A DNA stretch of 64,000 nt from Batrachochytrium dendrobatidis JAM81 (Eukaryota > Chytridiomycota > Chytridiomycetes > Rhizophydiales), in contig NW_006281107.1 in NCBI RefSeq assembly GCF_000203795.2, positions 754,965-818,964 of the forward strand, given 5' to 3'. Of the stretch, positions 24,440 through 37,408 are shown piece by piece. Position 1 is the stretch's first letter. Every line of letters begins with the position of its first letter. Below the pieces are notes generated by a model. That model was given only the letters and a program-made list of their open reading frames with translations. It was not told the DNA's origin and did no database searches. The translations under genes and the position numbers were made by a program.

Positions 24440-27068
24440 ATGCTGCAAATTATAGAGTCGTTAGAGCTGTCCAAGACAGATGGTGTCATTAATATCAATG
24501 AAAACGATGTTTCCTGTGTTCTTAAGGTGTGAAGTGATTCAATACACTTGACTTGGTCGTAATCTGATTGAAACCCAGGTCACTTGCATGTATCAACTGG
24601 TTGTATGTGAATCACCATATGGCCAATCGTATATGCGCATTGAAACATTACAGCATCTTCCGATTACTAGGCTGTATTTCTCACTCATGTGCTGGATTTA
24701 AACTAACTATTTATACTTTACTATGTCCATTCGATAATTTTATATCTATCCTGTAAACCTTGGTGCGCTATAGACTATGCGACTATTTGTTAATGACGAA
24801 CTGATAAACCTAGGACTAGACTTTTCTGTTTGGGAGTGGACCCATGCAGGTATGAGCCTATGCCCATGACGTTGGATATGTGGATTAAAATCCAATATTT
24901 TAATATATGACCAATACTCATTAGTCATCTATTAAAACTAAATGAGAAATGTTATGGAAATATTTCATGGATATTATAGACCATGGACAGCATGTGTCTT
25001 TTCATATGGATAATCGCATCAAAGCAGATTTTTGCGCTAGATCCATTCCATTTGACTTTCTAATTGTATATTTCCTGTTGGCTGTCTATATGGAAACCTG
25101 ACATGGTATACTAACTCTGCGACACACTTGATTTTTACCAAACCATTTTACATATATCGACTATAAACAACCCATTGTTGCTTTCAAACATATTTGCTAG
25201 AGCTTATCGGAATATTTCTAGGAATGTTTGTAAAGCAAAGCCTTGTTCAAGATTCTACAACGCTTCAAGAAGTTTTTGAATTTTCAACAGAAATTGCTGC
25301 AGCGTATCTCGATAACCCATATCACTCATTTCTACACGCCATCGACATGACATATATGACTTATTACCTTCTTCACGACATGGGTCTTAAAGAGCAACTT
25401 GATTTACTTTCACTTGATATAGCTGCAATGCTACTTGCAGCAATATCCCACGACGCACAGCATCCCGGAACAAACAATCTATTCCAAGTAAACTCCAACA
25501 CAGATCTAGCAAAAAAATATCATAATCAATCTGTATTGGAAAACCACTCTCTTAGTTTATGTAAAACTCTTCTCACTGAAAAGTACACATTTTTATCGCG
25601 ACTTTGCTATGGCGATGTATCAGAAATGTCAATTTCTGAAATCATTTTGTGTATTATGGAAATAATTACAAATTCAATATTGAAAACCGACATGATGTGC
25701 CACTTTACACTTTTGGAGCAGATTTCATTGTTTGCAGAGACTCAGGAATCCACAACGCCGTTGACGTTGTCACGAAACACTCCGACTCCAATCACAGGTA
25801 AAGAACCAGATTTGCTAAAAGCGAGTTTGTTGCGGAATTTTTCAGAGGCTCAAATGATAGACAGCGGATTAAAGGGGATTGCAAAGTTTAAAATATCAGA
25901 TACAGGGGATGTATGCTCAATGTCCAATGATCAGTGCAGTAGCTGGACGGGAAGTGATGTTAGCACTGATAGCTTGCCCAAAGTTATTATAAAAAATCAT
26001 TTTATGAAGCAAAACATGCTGAATGCGATTCTTCACGCTGCTGGTGAGTTTACGATTAGTTTTAGCGACCATGATATTGTATCGTTCTAATTAGATTGTG
26101 ATCACGACACTTTATAAACGGGACTTGATCTTCAAACATGTCTAATAGATATCAGTAATCCTGCAAGGCCGTTTAACCTCTGTAGGAAATGGTCGGATCT
26201 TGTTGTTCAAGAGTTTTTTAATCAAGGCGACTTGGAACGTCAAAAAAATCTTCCGCTTTCACCCAACATGGACCGAGACACAATGAATCAAGCACAGATT
26301 CAAATGGCGTTTACCGACTTTATTGTTCGACCTTATTTTGAAACCCTGGCGGAAATTTTTCCAAGAATGGTCACTTTGACTGATATCATCTATGAAAATG
26401 CGCGCGAGTGGGATAATTTGTTACCCGCAGTATTTTCAGAAAGTGTTGCATCGCCAGAATGTTTGACCACGTGTAATGAAACAGACATGTCTGCCAGTGG
26501 TAGCAGCGGACGCGAAGGAAAAATGGGCACTATGGATTCCCTAGCAGGCATTGGGTCAACCAGTCATGGATATAGCAATTCTTTAACCACTGTAAAGCGC
26601 AAAATTAGTTTTGAAGAAGTTGTGCAAGGAGGATTGGGTGGAATGTGTAATGGCCGACGGTTGTCCATGGCTGCAGGAACAGTTGAAATCCCTGATACGA
26701 TTGACCGAATCTTTAACCGGCTGCGTTCACGAAACCCGAACCAGAACCAAATGGGCAGCCTGCACCAAATGCTGATCATGTCTTCATATAGCACTTCGAA
26801 TATTCGTCAATCATTACCCAAAAGTTCCAATCCAATCTCAAATCGAGTGGACAGAGGATTGTATACGAGTTTGAGTGAGGCATCATATTCCAACTCTAAT
26901 CCCAACTTGGAAGAACTGGATGAGTCAAGGGATGATGTCAAGAGTGTACCGGAATTGCAGCGGATTGCAACTAGACAGCGACGGATTGTGTCCATGTCGG
27001 ATGCATCAACGAGTCCCAATCGAGAAGATTCTAATAGTTTAAAGGATGAAGGTGGTGGCAAATCCTAA
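24440..27068 (+). CDS. Class I 3',5'-cyclic-nucleotide phosphodiesterase
   Basis: Supported exons: 24440-24526 (start exon, moderate), 24774-24849, 25201-26043, 26149-27068; about 641 aa. A further small exon near 24583-24606 (between cccag and gtatgt) would keep frame and cannot be excluded. Catalytic residues are present: NPYHSFLHAIDM (first metal histidines), HDAQHPGTNN, TDMMCHF and HAADISNPARP. EFFNQGDLE and the base-binding glutamine in QIQMAF are also present. It hydrolyses cAMP and/or cGMP; specificity cannot be read. The domain carries about 70 extra residues between TDMMCH and HAADISNP. A Ser/Asn-rich tail of ~190 residues follows the domain and contains likely regulatory phosphosites (KRKISFEEV, RRLSMA, RRIVSMSD). 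Confidence 0.88.
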
Positions 27069-27319
27069 GCATCATTTTATTTTGGGAGTTTGCCAATTAG
27101 CAGTAATTATATAAACGTGTACGTTAAATGGCTTGGAGTTTGTGCAAATGTGTTTTGACTTTATTTTTAGCAAGATTAACGTTGATATGTATAGTTGTGT
27201 CTTGAGCAAACTATTTTGCAAAGAATTAATTTATTTTAAAGCACAAATTATATTCAACGTATACAGTCTATTGGAGATTCAAATACGAATTGGTGTTATG
27301 CCGAGATTCAAAAACTAGT

Positions 27320-29260
27320 TTATTTTGAGTGATTCTCTCCAGTGGGCGGATGGGGTATTGCAGCACCGCTTTTTCCAAACCCTTTCAATTTTGTAACCGC
27401 CTTTAGCACTGTGAGTAGTGAATGAATAGGTTTTACAGCTGCATCCACTTCGGTCTGAGTGACAGCAAGAACCAACTCTGCACAGTTTTTTTCTTTGGTT
27501 ATCAACGGTTGCTTTCCGTGATTGGACAACCATGGATGAACCTATCAGAGCAAAAGATTGGAGTTGGTTCCATAAGAAATTCAGTAAATAAATGGCACAA
27601 GAATTAAAAAAGCGAATTGGGCAATACAAAGTGGTGCTTCACAATACTTTGACAATCATCCAGAACATTCAAACGCTTACTCGGAGTTCGTCCATTGTAA
27701 TTCGTGTCAAAGGGTTCTTGTCCAATCTGATATCATCAAAAGTACACGAGTCAGTTATCTTGAAATGGTAAAGGATTTAAACAGCTCAATTTGCCATTCG
27801 ACATAAACCTACTGTCGCTTTAAAATATCTAATAATGATGGATCTGTAACATTTGGATATATTGGTCTAGATTTGGCAGGACAATGATTAGCTTGTATAA
27901 ATGAAATTATTATAGCGAGAAGCAGACATTGTCTAGTTTAAACTAGACATACTCTTTTACGCGAATATTCTCGTAGAGATCCAGTAGCGAAGTTCCTGAA
28001 AATGGCAAAACACCAAAAATCATGCAATACAGCGTTACGCCCAAAGCCCAGATATCAACAGGTTTGACACTCAAATCACCATGTCGTGCTATACACAACG
28101 ATTGATTAGTATCCAATACCGACACGATGTGACATATGCATGATGTTGGAATTCATTCATATGAGATTGATCAGGATCTAATGGCTTACCAGTGCACATT
28201 TCTGGAGAGTAAAATGCAGGAGACCCTGCAGATTTGACAACTGTTCCCGTATCCTTTGTAAAGATTTCGGACACGCCGAAATCGACAATTTTAAGAGTGC
28301 CGTCCTTTGATATCATCATATTATCCGGCTACTCCAATTGCAGTGAATGAAAATATAGATAATAAGAGTAAGTGATGAGATTGAAGATGGAGAGGATATA
28401 AAACAAGTACCTTGATATCTGGGAACGAAGATATACATGGGCCAAAATGAGACACGATGTAAGTTGCAATTCTAACAATCGAAGCATTTCAAATTATGTT
28501 ACTATTAAAAGACAATCCATCTCACCGCGATGTGCAATATCGTGCTCGTGAACTATTTTCAAACAAGATCCAAGATTAGCAAGAGGACAATCAAAAGCAA
28601 TAGTAAATAGTAAAACCCACGATATTCAATGCCTAAAACCATTTCTTGCATATAGCGTCGAGACAAGTCTATATCCAAAGGTGGTGCAGGATGGTCCAGT
28701 CCAATATCCATAAGCGAGCCTTTTTCACACAGTTCGAATACCATAAATAGCGAGTCCTGAAAGGTAGATGTCATACTACATATTAACACATCAAAAATAC
28801 AATATAATAACATGTTTAAAAGAGTGTAGAAGCTTTACTTGATCTGGATCGTCCAAAACTTCGTATAGTTTAACGATATTGCGGTGACGAAGTTTTTTGA
28901 GAATAGCAATTTCTCCACGAACTAGATCGATGGGATTTTCAACAGGTTTGGCCACTATAGCATGGTTATTTCCTGAAGCTGCCAGATTTGCAGGACCAGC
29001 ACCTCTGCCACGCCCACGTCCACGTCCTCTACACGCACCGATAAACAAGCCATTCTTCAATGCCTGCTGTTTCCGTAGTTTACTTTTACTAAATTCTTTG
29101 ATTGCTACCAGAGTATTGCTGTCCGCGTCTAGACTTAGATGCACGATACCAAAACTGCCAGAACCCAATACACGCTGAATGTGATATTGATTAAGATGGC
29201 GTTCTCCAGAGGTTTCTTCAGTGACTTTGGCATCAAGGGTTTCCTTGACAATGATGCTAT
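27320..29260 (-). CDS. CaMKK-type serine/threonine kinase (upstream kinase of SNF1/AMPK)
   Basis: Exons (minus strand): 28839-29260, 28621-28756, 28526-28552, 28411-28418, 28190-28328, 27953-28088, 27813-27866, 27681-27726, 27320-27541. The 5' exon with the ATG was not located. Kinase motifs: LGSGSFGIVHLS, VAIKEFSK (lysine), GEIAILKKLRHRNIVKLYEV, GIEYLHEHDIAHR + DIK, IVDFGVSE (DFG), GSPAFYSPE and VDIWALGVTLYC. The C-terminal VHPWLSNHGKQPLIT segment closely matches CaMKK. A RGRGRGRGAG insert sits where CaMKK carries its Arg/Pro-rich insert. The HRD aspartate is encoded by an 8-nt exon. Homologues are CAMKK1/2, yeast Sak1/Tos3/Elm1 and S. pombe Ssp1. Confidence 0.87.
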
Positions 29261-29990
29261 CTAAAACATTGCATTTGAATTAGGAAAACTTTGTACTCGA
29301 GTAAATCTGCAATAATTTGATATGGGATGGTTTCAAGGGTGCGATTAGAAAGGCACTGCAGCTCAACCAACCAAGTCGGCGTTCTATAAACCAAAAATTC
29401 TGTTGATATTGATCAATGTGCTGATAAGATATCTCCACGTGCGACAAGGGGTCATCAATCCAAGCACTTGATGTTAATGTTATGAACTAATCAAAGCCAA
29501 TGAAGGCAATGGCATGCTGAATGTATAGTCAATCATAAACAAGTGCACGAACAAATTACAGCTGCTGAAGTGAGAGTTTGTCAGTCAAATGGGAAGGCAA
29601 TACCAACCAACCTTGTGGCATCTAGTGAGTTTAAAACTGCTGTATTGGATAGATAGTTGGCAAGCATCAAGTCAGATCCATGACAGAGTGTTATTCACGT
29701 GACTGTTTTGCTTGATCACGTGTAATAATCTGGACTGGTAACGCTCATGTCTGAGAACATCAATTTGAAGCTCACTTGACTTTTGCTCGCACCACCGTTT
29801 TTGTAAGGTCTTGTACATGCATATCCACTGCCACTTCTGTCCAATCCATCCATCCATCAATGAAATGCGTTCTGTCTACACCATCATTTGTTTCCCTGGT
29901 GTCTGCATTGGATTTGACTGACAATGCCAAGTAGTATCCAAGACTGACATATTCCAACTGCCATTGGCATGATTTGTTTTTTAGCTCAAG
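29261..29990. other. Intergenic; probable kinase 5' exon and ubiquitin promoter
   Basis: About 730 bp between the first recognised kinase exon and the ubiquitin start, divergent. It must hold the missing ATG exon of the kinase (exon 29260 begins in phase 1 after a tttag acceptor) and the ubiquitin promoter. Several short ATG frames exist, but I could not choose one. Confidence 0.5.
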
Positions 29991-30742
<752 letters not shown>

Positions 30743-30865
30743 ATGGTTCATCTTTTGCTGCCATCAACTGTACTTGTAAATAATGGTTTTTAATCGTGAT
30801 AGCGATCCGTATGCTTGCTGAGCCATTTAGAAGCTGTAGAAACAGATTCATTCGCGACTGAGATA

Positions 30866-31080
30866 AACATTTATATTTCAATCCAATCTCGCCATGCTTT
30901 GAAACCATTCTGATGATATCAGATAGACTGATGTACTTTAGAAACAAGAGTTTTCGATTTATAAAACTGCACGATTGGTTTAGGTTAGCATACAGATTAT
31001 ATAGATGAAACTTGTCAAAACAAGATCAGATGTTGTCATATATTGGATAGGGAGAGCAGCAGATCGTGTTAGCAAGTCGA
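30866..31080 (+). repeat. Dispersed repeat family 2, copy B (KLHDWFRLA-type)
   Basis: Aligns by eye with copies at 13395 (+) and 34520 (-). The frame reads FRNKSFRFIKLHDWFRLAYR and then meets a stop, so it is a decayed copy. It lies just 3' of the ubiquitin gene and 5' of the tRNA gene on the other strand. Confidence 0.6.
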
Positions 31081-31140
31081 ATTGTCACTGATATTTGACT
31101 GTTTTGTCGCATACATGCATTTGCAAAAAGTTGCAAAACG

Positions 31141-31213
31141 TGAGGCGTACGCGACTTGAACGCGCAACCCTTCGATCTGGAGTCGAAAGCGCTACCAATT
31201 GCGCCAACACCCC
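31141..31213 (-). tRNA. tRNA-Trp (CCA)
   Basis: The minus strand folds into a full cloverleaf of 73 nt including the discriminator A. The acceptor stem is GGGGTGT/ACGCCTC, the D arm is GCGC-AATTGGTA-GCGC, and the anticodon arm is TTCGA-CTCCAGA-TCGAA, giving anticodon CCA. The variable loop is GGGTT and the T arm is GCGCG-TTCAAGT-CGCGT. Internal A-box (TGGCGCAATTGGTAGC) and a B-box-like T arm are present. There is no intron. Confidence 0.9.
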
Positions 31214-31282
31214 TCACAAAAGCAAAAATAAATCACAACATTCATTCCGTAGTTTGTTAATACAAGCTTTCACATCTAGTTT

Positions 31283-31350
31283 TGCTGTTTTATTCATATA
31301 AAATGACACTAAACAAGAGTGTATAATAGGCAGTCAGTGTCATGGCATCG
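31283..31350 (+). mobile_element. MITE family 1, probable left-end fragment
   Basis: CTGTTTTATTCATATAAAATGACACTAAAC-like sequence, followed by GTGTATAATAGGCAGTCAGT, resembles the left terminal and subterminal sequence of the family (consensus ATTCACGTAAAATG, then ATAAACAGTCAGTCTCATG). The terminus is diverged and no right end is recognised. Confidence 0.4.
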
Positions 31351-34289
31351 TTGGTGCTAGTTTACTAAACACTGTGCTTTTTAAATTCATTAATGGTCAG
31401 ATAATCTTGCTAGCGTGGAGTGTTATCTGACAGGCAATCTATATGTATATCTCTCAACATGTTTTGATGCTATTCGAGCCCCATTACGCTAATCAGTGAT
31501 GATGGCTAGAGATGAATACATTGCACTCGTGGACGTTGAAGCAAACGACAACTCGGGTCAAAAACGTTCAACGGCGTTTGCAGACGTGATGGAAGCAGTT
31601 TGCGCTTTTGGAGTGTCGGCATGTTATGCAGGATGATGCCAAGCAAAAACAAGTAATGACCGCTTTTCTTGTGGGTGGTAACATTTGCACAAGATTCCGA
31701 ATACAGGATTGTGATGCACAGTGTGTTTCCGATTATCGACAACGCTACTGACTACATCATGTGCACCGATCAGTTGGCGCTCAAAGCGTGAACTATCTAG
31801 ACAAGTTTGGCACAACAGGATTGCTCAAAACCGACACATCTACACGATTGAATGTAGCCGTTTGATCAGCCGTTTTCATTTTGAAACAAACATCAACCTG
31901 TTCCTGTAAACATACGTTTACGCAATAAGTGTACAACAGATCGGGTGTCTGTCTGTGCTTGCTTGAAACATCCGTCAAGAAACCCCGCCTGATGCTTTGC
32001 AAAAACGTCAAAAAATAAAACGGTTGTTGCAATACCTGCTATACAGCACGTTACCATGTCAACAAGTCGCTCAGGCATATGGAAATGGATCGTGTCATGT
32101 TTTTGGTCCCGGCCCGAGTCAACACATTGCATGTGAAATGCTTTGCAATCAATCGGTTGCGCAATATGGCGAACAATAGATGCTTCGATATATTTCTCAC
32201 TCAATCAACAGCAGTTGGATAGCCCATTCTCCATCTTTTTTGATGATTGCCACTATTCATAGCGAGTGTAAAGCTAGAGTGTTGTGAGAACAGGGACATT
32301 TACCAGAATCGGTTTTGACATCAGTGTCAAGAAAAGGTTTACGTCTGCAAAATGAAACACGCTTAGTTGCGTATCCGTTTACAACAATCACAAACGTTGT
32401 GTCGTGAAACTGCTAGGTTGGTTGACATATTTTACAGAGTTGTATTGCCATCACCCAACATTGGTTGTTGCAGGCTTTTTTCACAGCAGCAATGGTAAGT
32501 CCACATTCGAGTCCCGATTTACAGGACACTGAGCGCGGAATGGCATTTCCTTGAATCCCGCATTACCAACGCATCTTCTCGTATGACGATCCTGCGCGAG
32601 AACGTGCTGAAAAATCAATGCGATGCGCCAAGCACTTGAAAAACAACGAATGGCCCATCAAACTCCCAATCAAAGGGTTCCGATTTGTACCTACAATGTG
32701 TATGCGCAATTCAACCTATACGATCATCCTTGTATATGGCCCTTTTTCGCGCAACCCACACGGTCATGTTGTTGTTGTGGAAGCGAGATGAAAAGTGCTG
32801 TTTTGATGCACCAACCAAAGAAAAAAAGCAAGTTGAATCAACAGAAAACAAAAAACTGCAGGGCTTTGAATACTACTCATCATGCAATTACCTCTGATGT
32901 TGGGACATGAACGGTTGCCATAATTTCGTGTCATGTACGTCCTGGTTGTGGTCACCATGACAACAATGAAACTTGGTTGACAGCCCTAGCTTGGCATTCT
33001 TTTACTACTACCGTTATGCCAGCTACTATTATTTCCAAAGAAACACGAAAAAGTAAACCTGCCTTTTTTAAAAACCCCTCAATGGCCTCCAATTGTCAAT
33101 GGTGACGTCTATCTCTGTAGATACATGAATGGCTTTGAAGCCCATTGATAAAATATTCATTTTTTGAGCTAATGGGTTTACAATTAGTCATGGCCTATTG
33201 CGAAAAAGTATTTTGATCAACAGATGGAATGCAGTAATCGTGAATAAACAAGACCACATGACAGGATAGCTGTGAATGGCTCACGAGTCTAGATAGAATG
33301 ATACGAGGCAATATAATTATATAGTAGAAACGGTACCTATAAACTTAATAACAGTGGCCATTAATCCAAAACTGGCGCACATGACAGTTTAACTCGAGCA
33401 TGACTATAAAACGAATAACATTGCTGATAATGTTTAAAAGTTTAAATATTAGATATTCAAAGCGAGTTTGTAGACATGCAGAGTTACATTTTCCAAAATA
33501 TCCGCGAATAGAGCTACGATTTGAATATTGACTGCACTTTTTGCTCAGAATTTCTGTTTTTGAAATCAGCATGGTACATATCAAAAGGAAATATATATTA
33601 TAGTAGATATAGGTAAAAGCAAGACCAGTTTAGTCATTACAATGCAGTTTTATCAATCCACACTTGTAATGTGTCCCAACAAACAATTAAAAGAGGTATT
33701 TTGTTGAATGTTTACAGTTATAGGCTCAAAAGCCGAAGAGCTAAACATTCATCATTTTCAATTCACAAGGAGAATACTAACATGCGTACCCAAGAAAAAA
33801 TATTTGAATAGTAGAAACAGGCCCCGCTTATACATGTAAATATCACCTGATAGTATACTTTACATTATTGATTGAAAAGTATACCGATGACATATTATAG
33901 CAGCAGCTCATGAAGCATCATGGTTTAATTCAGGTCCATGGAATTGAGCCTGGATTAAACCGGGTAAAATACATCGACAATCTAGTCATTTCTAAAAGGG
34001 TTTAAACAAATAAAGTAATTCAAGTTTGGCATACCGATCGAATCCAAAAATATTCTAAGCGGCGCCAAGCTTGTCGGTATCTCTCAAGCGCATGCCATGA
34101 AACAGTGTTTTTAAGCATATTACTCGAATTGTCATTATGACGCATCAAAATCATTATAATGGCCTTGTCACTATTTGTATCAGACGAACAAAAGTGCATT
34201 GTTTATCACGTTTCGGTCTGATACGTAAAGTCCACGAAGTCTTTTACAAGCACTCGAAGCTTTAAACCGGTGGAACTAATAGTTTGTCA

Positions 34290-34520
34290 GATTGGCACCG
34301 TAAACATACTGAAAACATAGCCATGCAGTACCATGCTCTGAGCTTGGTATTTGGTTTTGTTTTGACAAAGGCTTCGGTTTTCTACACATTGTAGTCTGCG
34401 CCAATCTAAACCAATCGTGTAATTTTACAACCAAAAACTCGTTTTTGAAATACAGTAGCCTGTTTGATGACATCAGAATGGTTTCAAATATGATGAAATT
34501 GGACTGTTAAAATGTAAATG
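34290..34520 (-). repeat. Dispersed repeat family 2, copy C (KLHDWFRLA-type)
   Basis: On the minus strand it carries GAAACCATTCTGAT and a frame reading LYFKNEFLVVKLHDWFRLAQ, continuing open to KPLSKQNQ. It is the longest open version of the three copies. No start context or gene structure is evident. Confidence 0.6.
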
Positions 34521-34724
34521 TTTATTCCTCCATTCTTGTCTCCATTATGTTAGCTATGAAGACTGAAATCGGTTGGGTTGGGTTTGAATTGAATGATAGC
34601 ATTAGTCCAGTATGCAATTGAATATTAAAAAGCGTGTATGAAGCATAAGCCTATTATCTCATGTTTGAGTATAGAATACGGATTTGTTGACACGTCTTGT
34701 GTTTTACACATACATGCGCTTTTA

Positions 34725-34770
34725 CTGCCATATTCAGGCAAAATGATACAACTAAACATTGGCATAGCTG
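34725..34770 (+). mobile_element. MITE family 1, possible left-end fragment
   Basis: CTGCCATATTCAGGCAAAATG after TTTTA matches the terminal repeat at most positions. Only the terminal ~25 bp is convincing and no partner end was found. Confidence 0.3.
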
Positions 34771-37408
34771 TAGTGTTGTGGGGTAGAATACTGTGGCTCG
34801 TATCTGGATGAAAGGAAGGGATATGGTTCCGATAGCTGTGCAGCATATACATGTAAAAAGCGTAGTGGAAAAAACCGTCGTCTGAAGTCTCGGGTTGAAT
34901 GAGGCTAGGCCAAAACCGTAAAAAAGGCTGGGCTGGCAAAACCGAAACCTAATGAATAACCAATCATTGGCCTGCCGCACTTGAAGCAGATGTGCTTTAA
35001 ACAATTAGTCAATAGTCAGGTACGCCCAAGCCTTTGAGGAACTGCAAACGCAATACAGGTGTATTCTGGCATTTTCCACATTAAAACAGTGAGGCAGTGA
35101 GCAAGACCAAGCAAAACCTGTATATTCAAAGCCTTGAGAGACAAAAGCCAACATTGCGTCATAAGTATGCCTGAAAAATAGAAATGTGTGGTTATGTTCA
35201 AAGCATGCAGTCCAAATGCCAGCTGAAAGCATCAGGCTGAAAGACTGCACGTTCGGCCGACTTCAACTATCATAATGGAAATTCCAAACAGAAGCACATG
35301 CTAACGACTTCAGACCAGTGTTTTGTCATAATTCAAGGCAAATGTATCAGTTGATGTAAAAATGAAAGCTCAATGTGATGGCTCATATATTGGATCTGCA
35401 GATAAAATGCCACCACCCAAACACACTACTATAATACTATGTCATAACCCAATAGATCGTATTCAAATAAAAAGTTACGGTTCGAGTCAATAGTTAGTAG
35501 CGGTACAAATATATCCAAGTAACATCATGACGGTAATATTGGCTTCATTAAAGTTTGTCTAACGCAGCCTTATCACTGCAATCACATGCCACTCGCATTT
35601 GAAGCATCAATGGTTAGAAATGATCGTAAACAAAGACAAGATAAATATACAAATCATACCAAACCAGATGGATTCTATATATATTGCTAGTGTAAAATCA
35701 GATCCAGACAATAATTATACAAAGTACATGACGAGCGTTGTTTGCTTAGAAATAAGGTTTTTAGTCCGTCACCTGTTTTAAACTGAAAAAAAAAACAAAC
35801 ACCTTGACGGAAACACTCGATATAGTTATATTTCCGCATACCAAATCTAAGTGTTGGGCTGCAAGTGTTTACCCCATCATCTCTTTTTCTTGGTCAGTCT
35901 CATCAGGTGAGCGCCATAAAGAGTACAAATATCGCACTTGTTTTTGGAAGTCTCATTTTGAAAAAGCCTACTTTTTGAGCGTTGCATTCTTGTCCATTGA
36001 GGTATACTGAGTTTTAATCCCTCAGCTGGCTGCATTACACCTGAGCTTCTGTACCGTGCTAAATTATCACAGTTAAACAAGGCAAGTAAATAGTGTTCAT
36101 CTTCAACAGTAGCAATAGTACAGATTTAAATTTGATTTGCATATGCATATCCAAAGCTGACTTGTTAGCTTGCATTAATTGAGTTGACACGGCACATTCG
36201 CCCTTTGGCCATTGTTTTCTGGTTTGACCTATGTACTCGCACAGGATCACCTGTGCTTGTTTGATTAATGGCTGATGCCATTATCTTTGGGAATTATTGC
36301 TTGAGAGCATCAGTTTCGATCAAGTGGCTATATGGTTAAACCCCACTGCTGTTTTATCCAAAACTTGCTTTGCCATCTAAGCCAAAGAATAAAATCTAGA
36401 AACAAATCAGCTTTATTTGACCATCAATTTGAATCAAAACCTACAACTTATTGAATTTTGGTTTAATAGGACATACTCGGTTACTTCCAAGCTATTTGAC
36501 ACAGGTTTTATTAAAGTACCAAGCAGGGAATATCAAAGTCATTGCACTTTGATCACGTTGCTGTTCTGAAAGCTGACCACACCTGCCAAGTAAAGGTTTG
36601 TGAGTATTGTGCAGCTTTGCTCACCTATATTTATCTATAAATTGATTGATTTTGCAGTAGCAAAAATGGCTTGCAACAGATCTATTTACCAAGTAACATT
36701 TGCTTCACCCTGTAAACATTGCCGCTTGTATATACCAGCAATTAGGTCACACGCGCTGATTCAAGACACGCTATAAAACCCTTGCTTTATAGCGAATTGC
36801 GGCCATTTGAAACACTGGCTTAAATTTAAGACTGTTGACAGTTTTTATTTGTCCAGCCGAGAAATACACCTAGTATCCATTTGTGTAGTGGCAACTAAAA
36901 TAGCTCGATTTTGTCCGTGACAAAACCTAAGCAAACAAATTTCCTTGCCAATTGCCTCTCTAATCTGTCCTCTAGCTTTGGAAATAGCTTTTTGTTTTAA
37001 ATAGTTTGCTACATTACTATATTCAATAATCAGCCGTCTTAGCAAGTCTTTAAAAGCCATCGAGTGGAAGTATACACCACACTGCTTACTGACCTCAAAT
37101 TTTATTTCAGCTTACGGTAGCACCTGTACCCAACTTCCTCGGCATCATTAGTCGACCCTTTAGGTTTACCGGATCCACGAGCCTGCTGAATCGCTATTTC
37201 AACCCTCCAGCGTTTGCTCTTCTGATGAGTTATTTATTTACTCTGACTACTCATTATCAATAAGTCATTTCAGCTCGCATATCGCAAATTTCAATCGCAC
37301 ATAATCCGCTGGTTCTTGTTATCGCTTTTTCCAAACTTTATTTTTAATCCAGTCGTAATAACTAGCAAGTAATCCTCGACCCATCTTTTCACCCTCGACA
37401 AATATATC

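Larger units (their letters stand above)
31214..37408. other. Gene-poor region with repeat debris
   Basis: About 6.2 kb with no gene I can support. It contains a MITE-like left end near 31283, repeat family 2 copy C (34290-34520) and another MITE-like end at 34725. A stretch at 32510-32810 is codon-like over ~100 residues in one frame but broken by stops. Scattered ORFs of 60-105 codons overlap on both strands without splice-consistent continuations. I read it as degenerate sequence, possibly remains of mobile elements. Confidence 0.5.

Noticed and set aside
28140..28180. Reading the kinase through the stretch after EMCTG as coding
   Set aside because: A gtaagc donor and the downstream tatag acceptor restore the conserved kinase sequence; read-through gives unrelated residues.
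31893..32204. 103-codon minus-strand ORF with several Cys and His residues
   Set aside because: Considered as a transposase or zinc-finger remnant, but no motif of a known family fits and neighbouring frames do not extend it.
36845..37060. 71-codon minus-strand ORF with coding-like composition (starts MAFKDLLRRLIIEYS)
   Set aside because: No splice partners, no recognised family, isolated in the gene-poor region; one such ORF is expected by chance.
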